Shown here piece after piece: positions 50,030-57,894 of a stretch of 64,000 nucleotides of DNA (position 1 is the first letter of the stretch; every line of letters begins with the position of its first letter). The DNA is from Nocardioides oceani (GTDB lineage Bacteria; Actinomycetota; Actinomycetes; Propionibacteriales; Nocardioidaceae), in contig NZ_JAUHJQ010000008.1 in assembly GCF_030412965.1 (NCBI RefSeq), positions 124,001 to 188,000 of the forward strand. Reading direction: 5' to 3'. The notes beneath the pieces were generated by a model. The model saw nothing but the letters and a program-made list of their open reading frames with translations, did no database searches and had not been told where the DNA came from. The position numbers were made by a program, and so were the translations under genes.

Positions 50030-51108
50030 TCGAGCAGCTGGTCCGCACCCCGTTCACCGACCTCACCGGGGTCCGCCACCCGGTGGTGCAGACCGGGATG
50101 GGCTGGGTCTCGGGCCCGCGCCTGGTCAGCGGCACCGCGAACGCCGGCGGCCTGGGCATCATCGCCAGTGCCACGATGACCTTCGCCGAGCTGGAGCAGG
50201 CGATCGTGGAGGTCAAGGGCCGCACCGACCAGCCGTTCGGTGTGAACCTCCGCGCCGACGCGGCCGACGCGCCCGACCGCTGCCGGCTGCTGATCGACCA
50301 CGGGGTCAAGGTCGCGTCCTTCGCGCTCGCGCCGAAGCCGGAGCTGATCGCGACGCTCAAGGAGCACGGCATCGTCGTGATGCCGTCGATCGGCGCCGCC
50401 AAGCACGCGGTCAAGGTCGCCTCCTGGGGTGCCGACGCGGTGATGGTCCAGGGCGGCGAGGGCGGTGGCCACACCGGGCCGGTGCCGACCACGCTCCTCC
50501 TGCCGAGCGTCCTGGACGCCCTGCGCGGCGCGGGCAGTGACATCCCCGTCGTCGCCGCCGGTGGGTTCTTCGACGGCCGCGGCCTCGCCGCCGCGCTGTC
50601 GTACGGCGCCGCCGGCGTCGGCATGGGCACGCGCTTCCTCCTCACGCGCGACAGCGCCGTGCCGGACGCCGTGAAGCAGCTCTACCTCGAGCGCGGCCTC
50701 ACCGACACCGTGGTCACCGCCAAGGTCGACGGCATGCCGCACCGGATGCTGCGCACCGACCTCGTCGCGGAGCTCGAGGAGACCGGCACGCTCCAGCGGC
50801 TGGCCCCCACCGTGCGCCGCACGATCGAGTTCAAGCGCGACTCGGGCATGAGCTGGCTGGCGCTGGCCAGGGACGGCCGCTCGATGCGCAAGGCGCAGGG
50901 CCGCACGCTGGGCCAGATGGCGCTCGCCGCCAACACCCCCACGATGCTCAAGGCGGGTCTCGTCGAGGGCGACACGAGCGCCGGGGTGCTGGCCAGCGGC
51001 CAGGTCGTCGGGATGATCGACGACCTGCCCAGCTGCGAGGAGCTCGTCGACCGGATCGTCACCGGCGCCGCCGAGGAGCTGCGCCGCGCCGCGTCGTACG
51101 TCGTCTGA
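50026..51108 (+). CDS. ipdC: nitronate monooxygenase-like flavoenzyme IpdC
   Basis: IpdC (Rv3553) is an FMN enzyme of the nitronate monooxygenase family that acts on a bicyclic CoA intermediate in HIP degradation before EchA20. The 360-residue protein has GMGWVSGPRLVSGTANAGGL near residue 25, VQGGEGGGHTGPVPT near 142 and GGFFDGRGLAAALSYGAAGVG near 180. It ends the echA20-ipdABC operon. fdxB, its neighbour in M. tuberculosis, is missing here. Confidence 0.92.
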   Translation: MIEQLVRTPFTDLTGVRHPVVQTGMGWVSGPRLVSGTANAGGLGIIASATMTFAELEQAIVEVKGRTDQPFGVNLRADAADAPDRCRLLIDHGVKVASFALAPKPELIATLKEHGIVVMPSIGAAKHAVKVASWGADAVMVQGGEGGGHTGPVPTTLLLPSVLDALRGAGSDIPVVAAGGFFDGRGLAAALSYGAAGVGMGTRFLLTRDSAVPDAVKQLYLERGLTDTVVTAKVDGMPHRMLRTDLVAELEETGTLQRLAPTVRRTIEFKRDSGMSWLALARDGRSMRKAQGRTLGQMALAANTPTMLKAGLVEGDTSAGVLASGQVVGMIDDLPSCEELVDRIVTGAAEELRRAASYVV

Positions 51109-51201
51109 GGGACCGGCCCCGGGAACCGCCGGGGCCGGTTGTTCGCCGGCTGTTCAGCCGCCCGCCCGTCACCCGCACGGTCCGACGCGCGTTGGCAGGT
51201 C

Positions 51202-52524
51202 ATGTGCGACGACGCCCACGCCGGCCACACGCTGCCCAGCCGCCCGTTCACGCGGCGTACCGCCCTCGCCTCCGCGGGCGCCGGCCTCCTCGTGGCCGGC
51301 ACCCTCGGGCCGGACACGCCGGCCGTCGCCGACCCCGGCGCCCGGGCCGCCCGGGGCGCGTCGCGCACCTCGCGGATCACCCGCGGCACCCTCCTGGTCC
51401 ACGCCGACCTGCACAACCACACGCTGCTCTCCGACGGTGACGGCGACCCGGCGCTCGCCTTCGACTCGATGCGCGCCGCCGGCCTCGACGTCGCGGCCCT
51501 GACCGACCACGCGACGCTGTCGGACAACCTGCTCGGGGAGCTGCTGGCCGGGATCCTGCCGCCGGAGTACACCCAGGTCGCCGGCCTGACCCGCAGCGGG
51601 TGGGCGCGGACCGCGGCGTACGCCGACGCGGCCGACCAGGACGGCGCCTTCACCGCCATCCGGGGCTTCGAGTGGTCCGAGCCGCTGCTCGGGCACGTCA
51701 ACGTCTGGTTCACCGAGCACTACGTCGACGTCCTCCAGGCCGGGCTGATGCAACCGTTCCTCGACTGGCTGCGGCGCAAGCCCGGGCTGGTCCTCGACGG
51801 CGGAGCCGACGGCCTGGCCGGCTTCAACCATCCCGGGCGGGAGCCGGGGCGGTTCCAGGAGTTCCACTTCGACCCGCGCGTGCGCGACCGGGTGGTGTCG
51901 CTGGAGATGTTCAACCGCGGCGACGACTACCTCTTCGAGGGGTACGCCGACGGGCGCTCCAGCCCGCTGGTCGCCTGCCTCGACGCGGGCTGGCGCACCG
52001 GCATCACCGGCGTCACCGACGAGCACGGGACCGACTGGGGCCACCCGGAGGGCAAGGGCCGCACGGGTCTGTGGGTCGCCGAGCACTCGCGGGTCGGGGT
52101 CAAGCGGGCGATGGCCGCACGGCGGTTCTTCGCCACCCGGACCTCGGGCCTGCGGGTCGACGCCACGGCCACGCCGCGCGGCGGCCGCCGCACCCGGATG
52201 GGCTCGGTGCTGCGCCTCCCCCGCGGCCGCGGCGTCGTCACCGTCGAGCTCGACCTCGCTCGCGACCGCGAGTGGCGCGGCCGGCCCCTGGTGGTGCAGG
52301 TGCTGCGCCCCGGCAGCGAGGTGCCGACCGTCGTCCGGGTCGTGGACTTCGAGGTCGGCCCGGTCGTCCGGTTCCGGCTGCCGCTCGACCTCGCCGACGG
52401 CGACTGGGTGCTGCTGCGGGTCGCGGACCCGACCGAGCGCAACGCCACGCCCGGGCCCGACGGCCACCCCGGCAACGACCTCGGTGTCGCCTACACCAGC
52501 CCCTGGTGGATCGAGGCGGCCTAG
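51202..52524 (+). CDS. secreted PHP-domain phosphoesterase-like protein
   Basis: A 440-residue protein with a twin-arginine signal (FTRRTALASAGAGLLVAGTLG near residues 17-37) followed by a PHP metallohydrolase domain: HADLHNHTLLSDGDGDP with the H-x-H pair, ALTDHAT, FNHPGR and GVTDEHGTDWG supply metal ligands. The last 120 residues form a beta-rich accessory domain. Exported PHP proteins probably cleave phosphate esters or related bonds outside the cell. It is the first gene of the accessory block between ipdC and fadA6. Confidence 0.85.
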   Translation: MCDDAHAGHTLPSRPFTRRTALASAGAGLLVAGTLGPDTPAVADPGARAARGASRTSRITRGTLLVHADLHNHTLLSDGDGDPALAFDSMRAAGLDVAALTDHATLSDNLLGELLAGILPPEYTQVAGLTRSGWARTAAYADAADQDGAFTAIRGFEWSEPLLGHVNVWFTEHYVDVLQAGLMQPFLDWLRRKPGLVLDGGADGLAGFNHPGREPGRFQEFHFDPRVRDRVVSLEMFNRGDDYLFEGYADGRSSPLVACLDAGWRTGITGVTDEHGTDWGHPEGKGRTGLWVAEHSRVGVKRAMAARRFFATRTSGLRVDATATPRGGRRTRMGSVLRLPRGRGVVTVELDLARDREWRGRPLVVQVLRPGSEVPTVVRVVDFEVGPVVRFRLPLDLADGDWVLLRVADPTERNATPGPDGHPGNDLGVAYTSPWWIEAA

Positions 52525-52527
52525 AGT
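52522..52527 (+). promoter_or_regulatory. candidate -10 of a leaderless promoter
   Basis: TAGAGT overlaps the stop codon of the PHP gene and is followed by six bases and the GTG at 52534. Confidence 0.45.
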
Positions 52528-52533
52528 GCCCGC

Positions 52534-53001
52534 GTGACCCGCGCCGTGCTGCTGTGGATGATCCCGCTGAACCTGGTGCTCGTCGCCTGGGTGTGGCTGG
52601 GCCGGATGCTCTTCGGGATGGGCGGGCTGATGGTGCTCGTCTACCTGCTCACCCTCGTCCCGGTGCTGCTGGTGGGCCTGCTGGTGACGACCGTGCTGTC
52701 CCTCACCCAGCCCGGCCGGCCACGCGACCTCACCCGCTCCCAGGCCCGGGCGCAGCTCGCGGTCTGGGGCGGGATGCTCGTCTTCGGCGCCGTCTCCATC
52801 GAGTACGGCGACACGCTGGGCGCCAGCGAGGAAGGGGATGTCTCGTTGCTCATCCGGCTGCTCGGCGACAACGACCTCGGGTGGGCGGCGACCTTCGTGG
52901 GGATGGGGCTGGCTGCCCTCGTCACGGTCGGCGCCTGGGTGTCGCTGCTGGTGACCCTCACCGCGGGCCGGCGCGCCGCCACGACCCGCGTGCCCGCGTA
53001 G
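52534..53001 (+). CDS. membrane protein, tandem copy 1
   Basis: The 155-residue protein has about four membrane spans (near residues 3-21, 30-58, 75-92 and 113-142) and basic loops such as TQPGRPRDLTRSQ. It is a paralogue of the next gene: both open LLWMIPLN and share LVYL and TQPGRPR segments. GTG at 52534 is used and the gene looks leaderless. No family was recognised. Confidence 0.75.
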   Translation: MTRAVLLWMIPLNLVLVAWVWLGRMLFGMGGLMVLVYLLTLVPVLLVGLLVTTVLSLTQPGRPRDLTRSQARAQLAVWGGMLVFGAVSIEYGDTLGASEEGDVSLLIRLLGDNDLGWAATFVGMGLAALVTVGAWVSLLVTLTAGRRAATTRVPA

Positions 53002-53010
53002 GTCGCCGGC

Positions 53011-53466
53011 ATGGAGCGCACCGTCCTGCTCTGGATGATCCCCCTCAACCTGCTGCTCGTGGCCTGGGTCTGGATCGGCCGCCTGCTCTTCGGCGTCGGC
53101 GGCTGGATGATGCTGGTCTACCTGGTGACCCTCGTGCCGGTGCTCCTGCTGGCGCTGCTCGTGACGACGGTGCTCGCGCTGACCCAGCCGGGCCGGCCAC
53201 GCCGCCTCACCCGGCCGCAGGCGGTCGCCCAGCTGGTCACCTGGGCGGGGATGCTGCTGTTCGGGGCGGTCTCCTTCGACTTCGGCGACACCGAGGACAG
53301 CGTCGGCTCGCTGGTCATGCACGTCCTCGGTGACGGCGACCTCGGGTGGAGCGTCACGTACGCCGCCATGGGGCTCGGCGGCCTCGCGACGGTGGCCGGG
53401 TGGACCGCGCTGGTGGCGACCCTGACCGCGGGCCGCCGGCGGGCCGCCGTACCCTCGGAGGCATGA
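53011..53466 (+). CDS. membrane protein, tandem copy 2
   Basis: A 151-residue paralogue of the preceding gene with the same four-span plan. Shared landmarks are VLLWMIPLNLLLVAWVW, ALTQPGRPRRLTRPQ and a DLGW segment before the last span. It starts nine bases after the previous stop and overlaps the following gene by four. It probably arose by tandem duplication; the function is unknown. Confidence 0.75.
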   Translation: MERTVLLWMIPLNLLLVAWVWIGRLLFGVGGWMMLVYLVTLVPVLLLALLVTTVLALTQPGRPRRLTRPQAVAQLVTWAGMLLFGAVSFDFGDTEDSVGSLVMHVLGDGDLGWSVTYAAMGLGGLATVAGWTALVATLTAGRRRAAVPSEA

Positions 53467-53831
53467 GCGCCCCGACGCCCCCGCCTCGCCGGGCCCGTCA
53501 CCTGCTGGACCCCGACAACCCGCGCCCCGCCCGACCGGTCCGGCCCGGGGGCAGCCAGCGGTCGATGAGCATCGACGTCGTCCAGCGCTACGTGCTCTCG
53601 GTGCTCGCCGCGACCACGATCCTGCACATGTCGGCCGGTCTCGTGATCGCCGGGCTGGTCATCGACGACGAGAACCGCACCTCGCAGGTCGGCCTCTGCG
53701 TCCTTGGCGGTGCCTTCGGCGTGATGGCCGTCGCCGCGGCGCTCGCCATCCACCGCAAGAACCCGCTCTCCCCCTGGCTGCTGCTCGGCACCATCCCCGG
53801 CATCGTCGGGGTCTGGCTCGCGCTGACCTGA
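53463..53831 (+). CDS. small membrane protein
   Basis: The 122-residue protein has a Pro/Arg-rich cytoplasmic N-terminus (PPPRRARHLLDPDNPRPARP) and about three hydrophobic segments (near residues 43-66, 77-94 and 102-121). ATG 53463 lies within the previous stop (ATGA), so it is co-translated with the membrane-protein pair. No family was recognised. Repeat copy C starts 35 bp after the stop. Confidence 0.7.
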   Translation: MSAPTPPPRRARHLLDPDNPRPARPVRPGGSQRSMSIDVVQRYVLSVLAATTILHMSAGLVIAGLVIDDENRTSQVGLCVLGGAFGVMAVAAALAIHRKNPLSPWLLLGTIPGIVGVWLALT

Positions 53832-53865
53832 GCGGGGTCGGGGTCGGGGGGCTCCTACGGGCGAC

Positions 53866-53950
53866 GTTTCGTCGGCCGGCCGATGAACCTGCCGGGTGGC
53901 CGATGGAACTTCATCGTCCCACCGGGAGTTTCGTCGGCCGGCCGATGAAC
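53866..53950. repeat. 85-bp palindromic repeat, copy C
   Basis: Same length, order and orientation as copy A, with stems GTTTCGTCGGCCGGCCGATG, TGGCCGATGGAACTTCATCG and a third equal to the first. It marks the junction between the accessory block and fadA6. Confidence 0.85.
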
Positions 53951-53995
53951 CTCGCACTCCGCCGACGAGACCCGAGCCCCAGCAGCCCCCGACCC

Positions 53996-55159
53996 TCAGA
54001 GGCGCTCGATGACCGTGACGTTCGCCTGGCCGCCGCCCTCGCACATGGTCTGCAGGCCGTAGCGCCCGCCGGTCCGCTCCAGCTCGTTGAGCAGCGTGGT
54101 CATCAGGCGCGTGCCGGTGGCTCCGATGGGGTGACCCAGCGCGATGCCGCCGCCGTTGACGTTGACCTTCTCGTGCGGGACGCCGATCTCCTCCATCCAC
54201 GCGAGCACGACCGGGGCGAACGCCTCGTTGCACTCGAAGAGGTCGATGTCGTCGACGGAGAGACCGGTCCGCTCAAGCGCGTGGCGCGTGGCGCGGATGG
54301 GGCCGGTGAGCATCCAGACCGGGTCGTCGCCGCGGACCGAGAGGTGGTGGATCCGAGCCCGCGGGGTGAGCCCGTGGTCGGCGACGGCCTGCTCGGAGGC
54401 GATCAGCACGGCCGAGGAGGCGTCGCAGATCTGGGAGGCGACGGCCGCGGTGATCCGTCCGCCCGGCGCGAGCGGCTCGAGGGAGGCCATCTTCTCCAGC
54501 GAGGTCTGCCGGGGGCACTGGTCGACCTCGAAGGTCGAGCCGTCGGGCAGCGTGACGGGGGCGATCTCGCGGGCGAACCGGCCCTCGGCGATCGCGGTGA
54601 GCGCCCGCTCGTGGGAGGCCAGCGCGTACGCCTCGAGCTGCTCGCGGGAGTGGCCCCACTTCTCGGCGATCATCTCCGCGGAGCGGAACTGGCTGACCTC
54701 CTGGTCGCCGAAGCGCTTCTGCCAGCCCGGCGACTCCGCGAACGGCGTGGTGAAGCCGTACTGCTGGCCGACGAGCATCGCCGCGGAGATCGGGATCGCG
54801 CTCATGTTCTGCACGCCGCCGGCGACGACGAGGTCCTGGGTGCCGGACATGACGGCCTGGGCCGCGAAGTGGACGGCCTGCTGGGAGGAGCCGCACTGCC
54901 GGTCGATGGTCACGCCGGGCACGTGGTCGGGCAGGCCCGCGACGAGCCACGCGGTCCGCGCGACGTCGCCGGCCTGGGAGCCGATCGTGTCGCAGCAGCC
55001 GAGGATGACGTCGTCGACCGCGCCCGGGTCGACGCCGGTGCGGTCGACGAGCGCGGAGATCGAGTGGGCGGCGAGGTCTGCGGAGTGCACGCCGGCGAGC
55101 GCGCCGCCGCGCTTGCCGGTCGGCGTGCGGACAGCGTCGACGATGAAGGCTTCAGGCAT
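53996..55159 (-). CDS. fadA6: acetyl-CoA acetyltransferase FadA6
   Basis: FadA6 (Rv3556c) is the thiolase of HIP degradation. The 387-residue protein has the nucleophile C89 in DRQCGSSQQ, NEAFAPVVLAW, ALGHPIGATGTR with the catalytic histidine, and C373 in MCEGGGQANV. The ATG at 55159 overlaps the kstR2 stop by eight bases, so regulator and thiolase are co-transcribed, as Rv3557c-Rv3556c are. The first residues, EAFIVDAVRTPTGKRGGAL, are typical of the family. Confidence 0.92.
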   Translation of the reverse strand: MPEAFIVDAVRTPTGKRGGALAGVHSADLAAHSISALVDRTGVDPGAVDDVILGCCDTIGSQAGDVARTAWLVAGLPDHVPGVTIDRQCGSSQQAVHFAAQAVMSGTQDLVVAGGVQNMSAIPISAAMLVGQQYGFTTPFAESPGWQKRFGDQEVSQFRSAEMIAEKWGHSREQLEAYALASHERALTAIAEGRFAREIAPVTLPDGSTFEVDQCPRQTSLEKMASLEPLAPGGRITAAVASQICDASSAVLIASEQAVADHGLTPRARIHHLSVRGDDPVWMLTGPIRATRHALERTGLSVDDIDLFECNEAFAPVVLAWMEEIGVPHEKVNVNGGGIALGHPIGATGTRLMTTLLNELERTGGRYGLQTMCEGGGQANVTVIERL

Positions 55160-55769
55160 GGGCGATCCCGTCTAGGAGGATGGTGAGGTACTGGTCGGCC
55201 ACGTCGGTGTGGGTGAGCTTGCCGCCGGGGCGGTACCACCGCACCGCGACCCAGACGGTGTCGCGGATGAAGCGGTAGGTCAGCTCGATGTCGAGGTCCG
55301 GGCGCAGCGCGCCGGACCGGAGCCCGTCGTCGAGGAGCGTGATCCACACCTCGCGGGACTGGGCGTTGCGCTCGGCGAGGTAGGCGAAGCGCTCCTGCTG
55401 GCCGAGGAGGTCGGCCTCGTTCTGGAAGATCGCGACCTCGTGCCGGTGCCGGTCGATCGCCTCGAAGGACAGTCGCACCGCGCGCTCGATCTTGGTCCGC
55501 GCGTCGTCGTCGCTGAGCAGCACCGCGTCGTACGCCGCGAACAGCTCGGCCTGGAAGGACGACAGGATCTCGTCGACCATCGACTCCTTGGAGTCGAAGT
55601 GGTGGTAGAGGCTGCCGGAGAGGATCCCGGCGGCGTCGGCGATGTCACGGACCGTGGTGTTGCGGAAGCCCTTGTCGGCGAACAGCTCGGCCGCGATCGC
55701 CAGCAGCTCGCGGCGGCGATCGGTGCTCTCCGGGCGGTCCGGTCGTTCGGTGCGGGACTGCGCGCTCAT
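55152..55769 (-). CDS. kstR2: TetR-family repressor KstR2
   Basis: KstR2 represses C/D-ring degradation genes and is released by HIP-CoA. The 205-residue protein has the helix-turn-helix with TTVRDIADAAGILSGSLYHHF near residues 38-58, then SKESMVDEIL, and a C-terminal domain whose YRFIRDTVWVAVRWYRPGG segment closely matches mycobacterial KstR2 as I recall it. Its place between fadA6 and ipdF matches Rv3557c, which lends weight to KstR2 as the ligand of the palindromes at 47570 and 57826. Confidence 0.93.
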   Translation of the reverse strand: MSAQSRTERPDRPESTDRRRELLAIAAELFADKGFRNTTVRDIADAAGILSGSLYHHFDSKESMVDEILSSFQAELFAAYDAVLLSDDDARTKIERAVRLSFEAIDRHRHEVAIFQNEADLLGQQERFAYLAERNAQSREVWITLLDDGLRSGALRPDLDIELTYRFIRDTVWVAVRWYRPGGKLTHTDVADQYLTILLDGIAHA

Positions 55770-55794
55770 GGAGCCATCCTCCCCGACCTCCGGC

Positions 55795-56598
55795 TCAGGC
55801 CTGCTGGCTGGAGACGGCGACGACCTCGCCGGTCATGTACGACGCGTAGTCGCTGGCCAGGAAGACCATGACGTTCGCGACCTCCCACGGCTCGGCGGCC
55901 CGGCCGAAGGCCTCCTTGGCCTTGAGCTCGGCGAGCAGCTCGTCGGAGGTGACCTTCGCGAGGAACGGGTGCATCGCCAGGCTCGGCGAGACGGCGTTGA
56001 CTCGGATGCCGTGCGGAGCCAGGTCGATCGCCGAGCAGCGGGTCAGCGCCATGACGCCCGCCTTCGCCGCGGCGTAGTGGGCCTGGCCCTCCTGGGCGCG
56101 CCAGCCGATGACCGAGGCGTTGTTGACGATGACGCCCTTCGTGCCGGCGGCGACCATCCGCTGGCCCGCGGCCCGCACGCAGCGGAACGTGCCGGTCAGG
56201 GTGATGTCGAGGACCCGCAGCCACTGCTCGTCGGTCATCTCCAGCACGTTGGCGGTCCCGCCGAGACCGGCGTTGTTGACCATCACGTCGACGCCGCCGA
56301 GCTCCTCGGCGACGTCGAGCAGCGCGGCGACCTGCGCCTCGTCGGTGACGTCGCAGACCCGCTGGTGGACGCGGTCGGCGCCGAACTCCGCGGCGAGGGC
56401 CTCCTCGGCCTCGGCCAGCCGGCGCTCGTGGGTGTCGCTGAAGACGACCGCCTTGGCGCCCTCCTCCAGCACGCGGCGCACGACGGCGGCACCGATGCCG
56501 GCACCGGCCGCGGCGGTCACGACGACGACCTTGCCGGCCAGCAGGTCGTGACCGGGGACGTAGGCGGGGGCCGGCTGCTCGGGTCGGGTGGTGGTCAT
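55795..56598 (-). CDS. ipdF: short-chain dehydrogenase IpdF (Rv3559c-like)
   Basis: A 267-residue SDR with the cofactor loop VTAAAGAGIGAAVV near residue 28, VNNAGLGGTANVLEM and the catalytic NNASVIGWRAQEGQAHYAAAKAG set. Rv3559c/IpdF acts on 5-hydroxy HIP-derived intermediates. The ATG at 56598 is directly next to the fadE30 stop, and kstR2 follows 25 bp on, so fadE30-ipdF-kstR2-fadA6 form one operon. Confidence 0.85.
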   Translation of the reverse strand: MTTTRPEQPAPAYVPGHDLLAGKVVVVTAAAGAGIGAAVVRRVLEEGAKAVVFSDTHERRLAEAEEALAAEFGADRVHQRVCDVTDEAQVAALLDVAEELGGVDVMVNNAGLGGTANVLEMTDEQWLRVLDITLTGTFRCVRAAGQRMVAAGTKGVIVNNASVIGWRAQEGQAHYAAAKAGVMALTRCSAIDLAPHGIRVNAVSPSLAMHPFLAKVTSDELLAELKAKEAFGRAAEPWEVANVMVFLASDYASYMTGEVVAVSSQQA

Positions 56599-57813
56599 TC
56601 AGACGCCTTTCGGCTCGCGGGGAAGGCCGAGCACGCGCTCGGCCAGGATGTTGCGCTGCACCTCGTCGCTGCCGCCGTAGATCGAGTCGGCGCGCGCGAA
56701 GAGGAAGAGTCGTTGCCACTCGTCGAGGTCGTACGGCGCGGCGCGGGCCGTCAGCCCGTCGGCGCCGAGGACCTCCATCGCCACCTCGCCGAGCCGCTTG
56801 TGCCACGCGGCCCAGACGAGCTTGAAGATCGACGCCGCTCCCCCGCCGGCGGCGGAGTCGTCCCCGCCGGTGACGGCGGCGAGGCCGCGCATCGCGTTGA
56901 ACCGCATGACCTCCAGCTCGACGGTGAGGTCGGCCAGCCGGTCGCGCAGCAGGGGGTCGTCGATGGCGCCGTTGGCCTTGGCCAGGTCGACCACGCCGCG
57001 CAGCTCGCGGGCGAAGCCGACGACCTGGCCGAGCACCGAGACGCCGCGCTCGAAGCCGAGCAGGCCCATCGCCACCCGCCAGCCCTGCCCGGGCTCGCCC
57101 ACGACGAGGTCGGCGTCGGTGCGGGCGCCGGTGAAGAACACCTCGTTGAACTCCGAGCCGCCGGTGAGCTGCTCGATCGGCCGGACCTCGACACCCTCCT
57201 GGTCCAGCGGCACGAGGAGGAACGAGAGCCCGTGGTGGCGCTGCGACCCGGGCTCGGTGCGCGCCACGACGAAGACCCACTGCGAGAAGTGGGCGTTCGA
57301 GGTCCACACCTTCTGCCCGTCGACGACCCACTGCTGACCGGAGCCGTCGGCGGCGTCCTCGAGGCGGGCCTTGGTCTGGACGTTGGCGAGGTCGGACCCG
57401 GCGCCGGGCTCGGAGTACCCCTGGGCCCACAGCTCCTCCACCGCACGGATCCGCGGCAGGAACCGCTGCTGCTGCTCGGGCGTGCCGAAGGCGATCAGCG
57501 TCGGGCCGAGCAGCTCCTCGCCGAGGTGGTTGAGCCGGGCGGGCGCGTCGGAGCGGGCGTACTCCTCGTGGAAGATCACCTGCTGGGAGAGCGTCAGGCC
57601 CCGGCCGCCGTGCTCGGTCGGCCAGCCCACGCAGGTCCAGCCGTGCTCGGCGAGGTGCCGGTTCCAGGCGAGGCGCTCCTCGACCGCCTCGTGGTCGCGA
57701 CCGGGCCCGCCGAGCCCCTTCAGGTCGGCGAACTCACCGCGCAGGCTCTCCTCCAGGAAAGCGCGCACCTCGGCACGGAAGGCCTCGTCCTCGGCCGAGT
57801 AGCTCAGGTCCAC
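56599..57813 (-). CDS. fadE30: acyl-CoA dehydrogenase FadE30
   Basis: FadE30 (Rv3560c) dehydrogenates the propionate side chain of HIP-type CoA thioesters. The 404-residue protein has WPTEHGGRGLTLSQQVIF, the FAD segment WAQGYSEPGAGSDLA near residue 122, VVDGQKVWTSNAHFSQWVF and the C-terminal SIYGGSDEVQRNILAERV. GTG 57813 is preceded by TACTGT and seven bases, so it looks leaderless; longer readings on this strand run over fadD3 and fadE31 and are spurious. The KstR2-type palindrome lies 12 bp upstream. Confidence 0.92.
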   Translation of the reverse strand: MDLSYSAEDEAFRAEVRAFLEESLRGEFADLKGLGGPGRDHEAVEERLAWNRHLAEHGWTCVGWPTEHGGRGLTLSQQVIFHEEYARSDAPARLNHLGEELLGPTLIAFGTPEQQQRFLPRIRAVEELWAQGYSEPGAGSDLANVQTKARLEDAADGSGQQWVVDGQKVWTSNAHFSQWVFVVARTEPGSQRHHGLSFLLVPLDQEGVEVRPIEQLTGGSEFNEVFFTGARTDADLVVGEPGQGWRVAMGLLGFERGVSVLGQVVGFARELRGVVDLAKANGAIDDPLLRDRLADLTVELEVMRFNAMRGLAAVTGGDDSAAGGGAASIFKLVWAAWHKRLGEVAMEVLGADGLTARAAPYDLDEWQRLFLFARADSIYGGSDEVQRNILAERVLGLPREPKGV

Positions 57814-57820
57814 GGGTGCT

Positions 57821-57826
57821 ACAGTA
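57821..57826 (-). promoter_or_regulatory. candidate -10 of leaderless fadE30 promoter
   Basis: Minus-strand TACTGT is followed by seven bases and the GTG at 57813. It touches the KstR2-type palindrome. Confidence 0.5.
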
Positions 57827-57843
57827 CCAAGCAATTGCTTGGT
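57826..57843. promoter_or_regulatory. KstR2-type operator, perfect 18-bp palindrome
   Basis: ACCAAGCAATTGCTTGGT is a perfect palindrome in the fadE30-fadD3 divergent promoter. The arms ACCAAG and CTTGGT match the published KstR2 arms, but six bases separate them instead of two. Confidence 0.8.
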
Positions 57844-57894
57844 TGGGCAGTCGGGCACGACCGTCCGACCGGCCCGGCCCCCGGTGGAGGTGAC

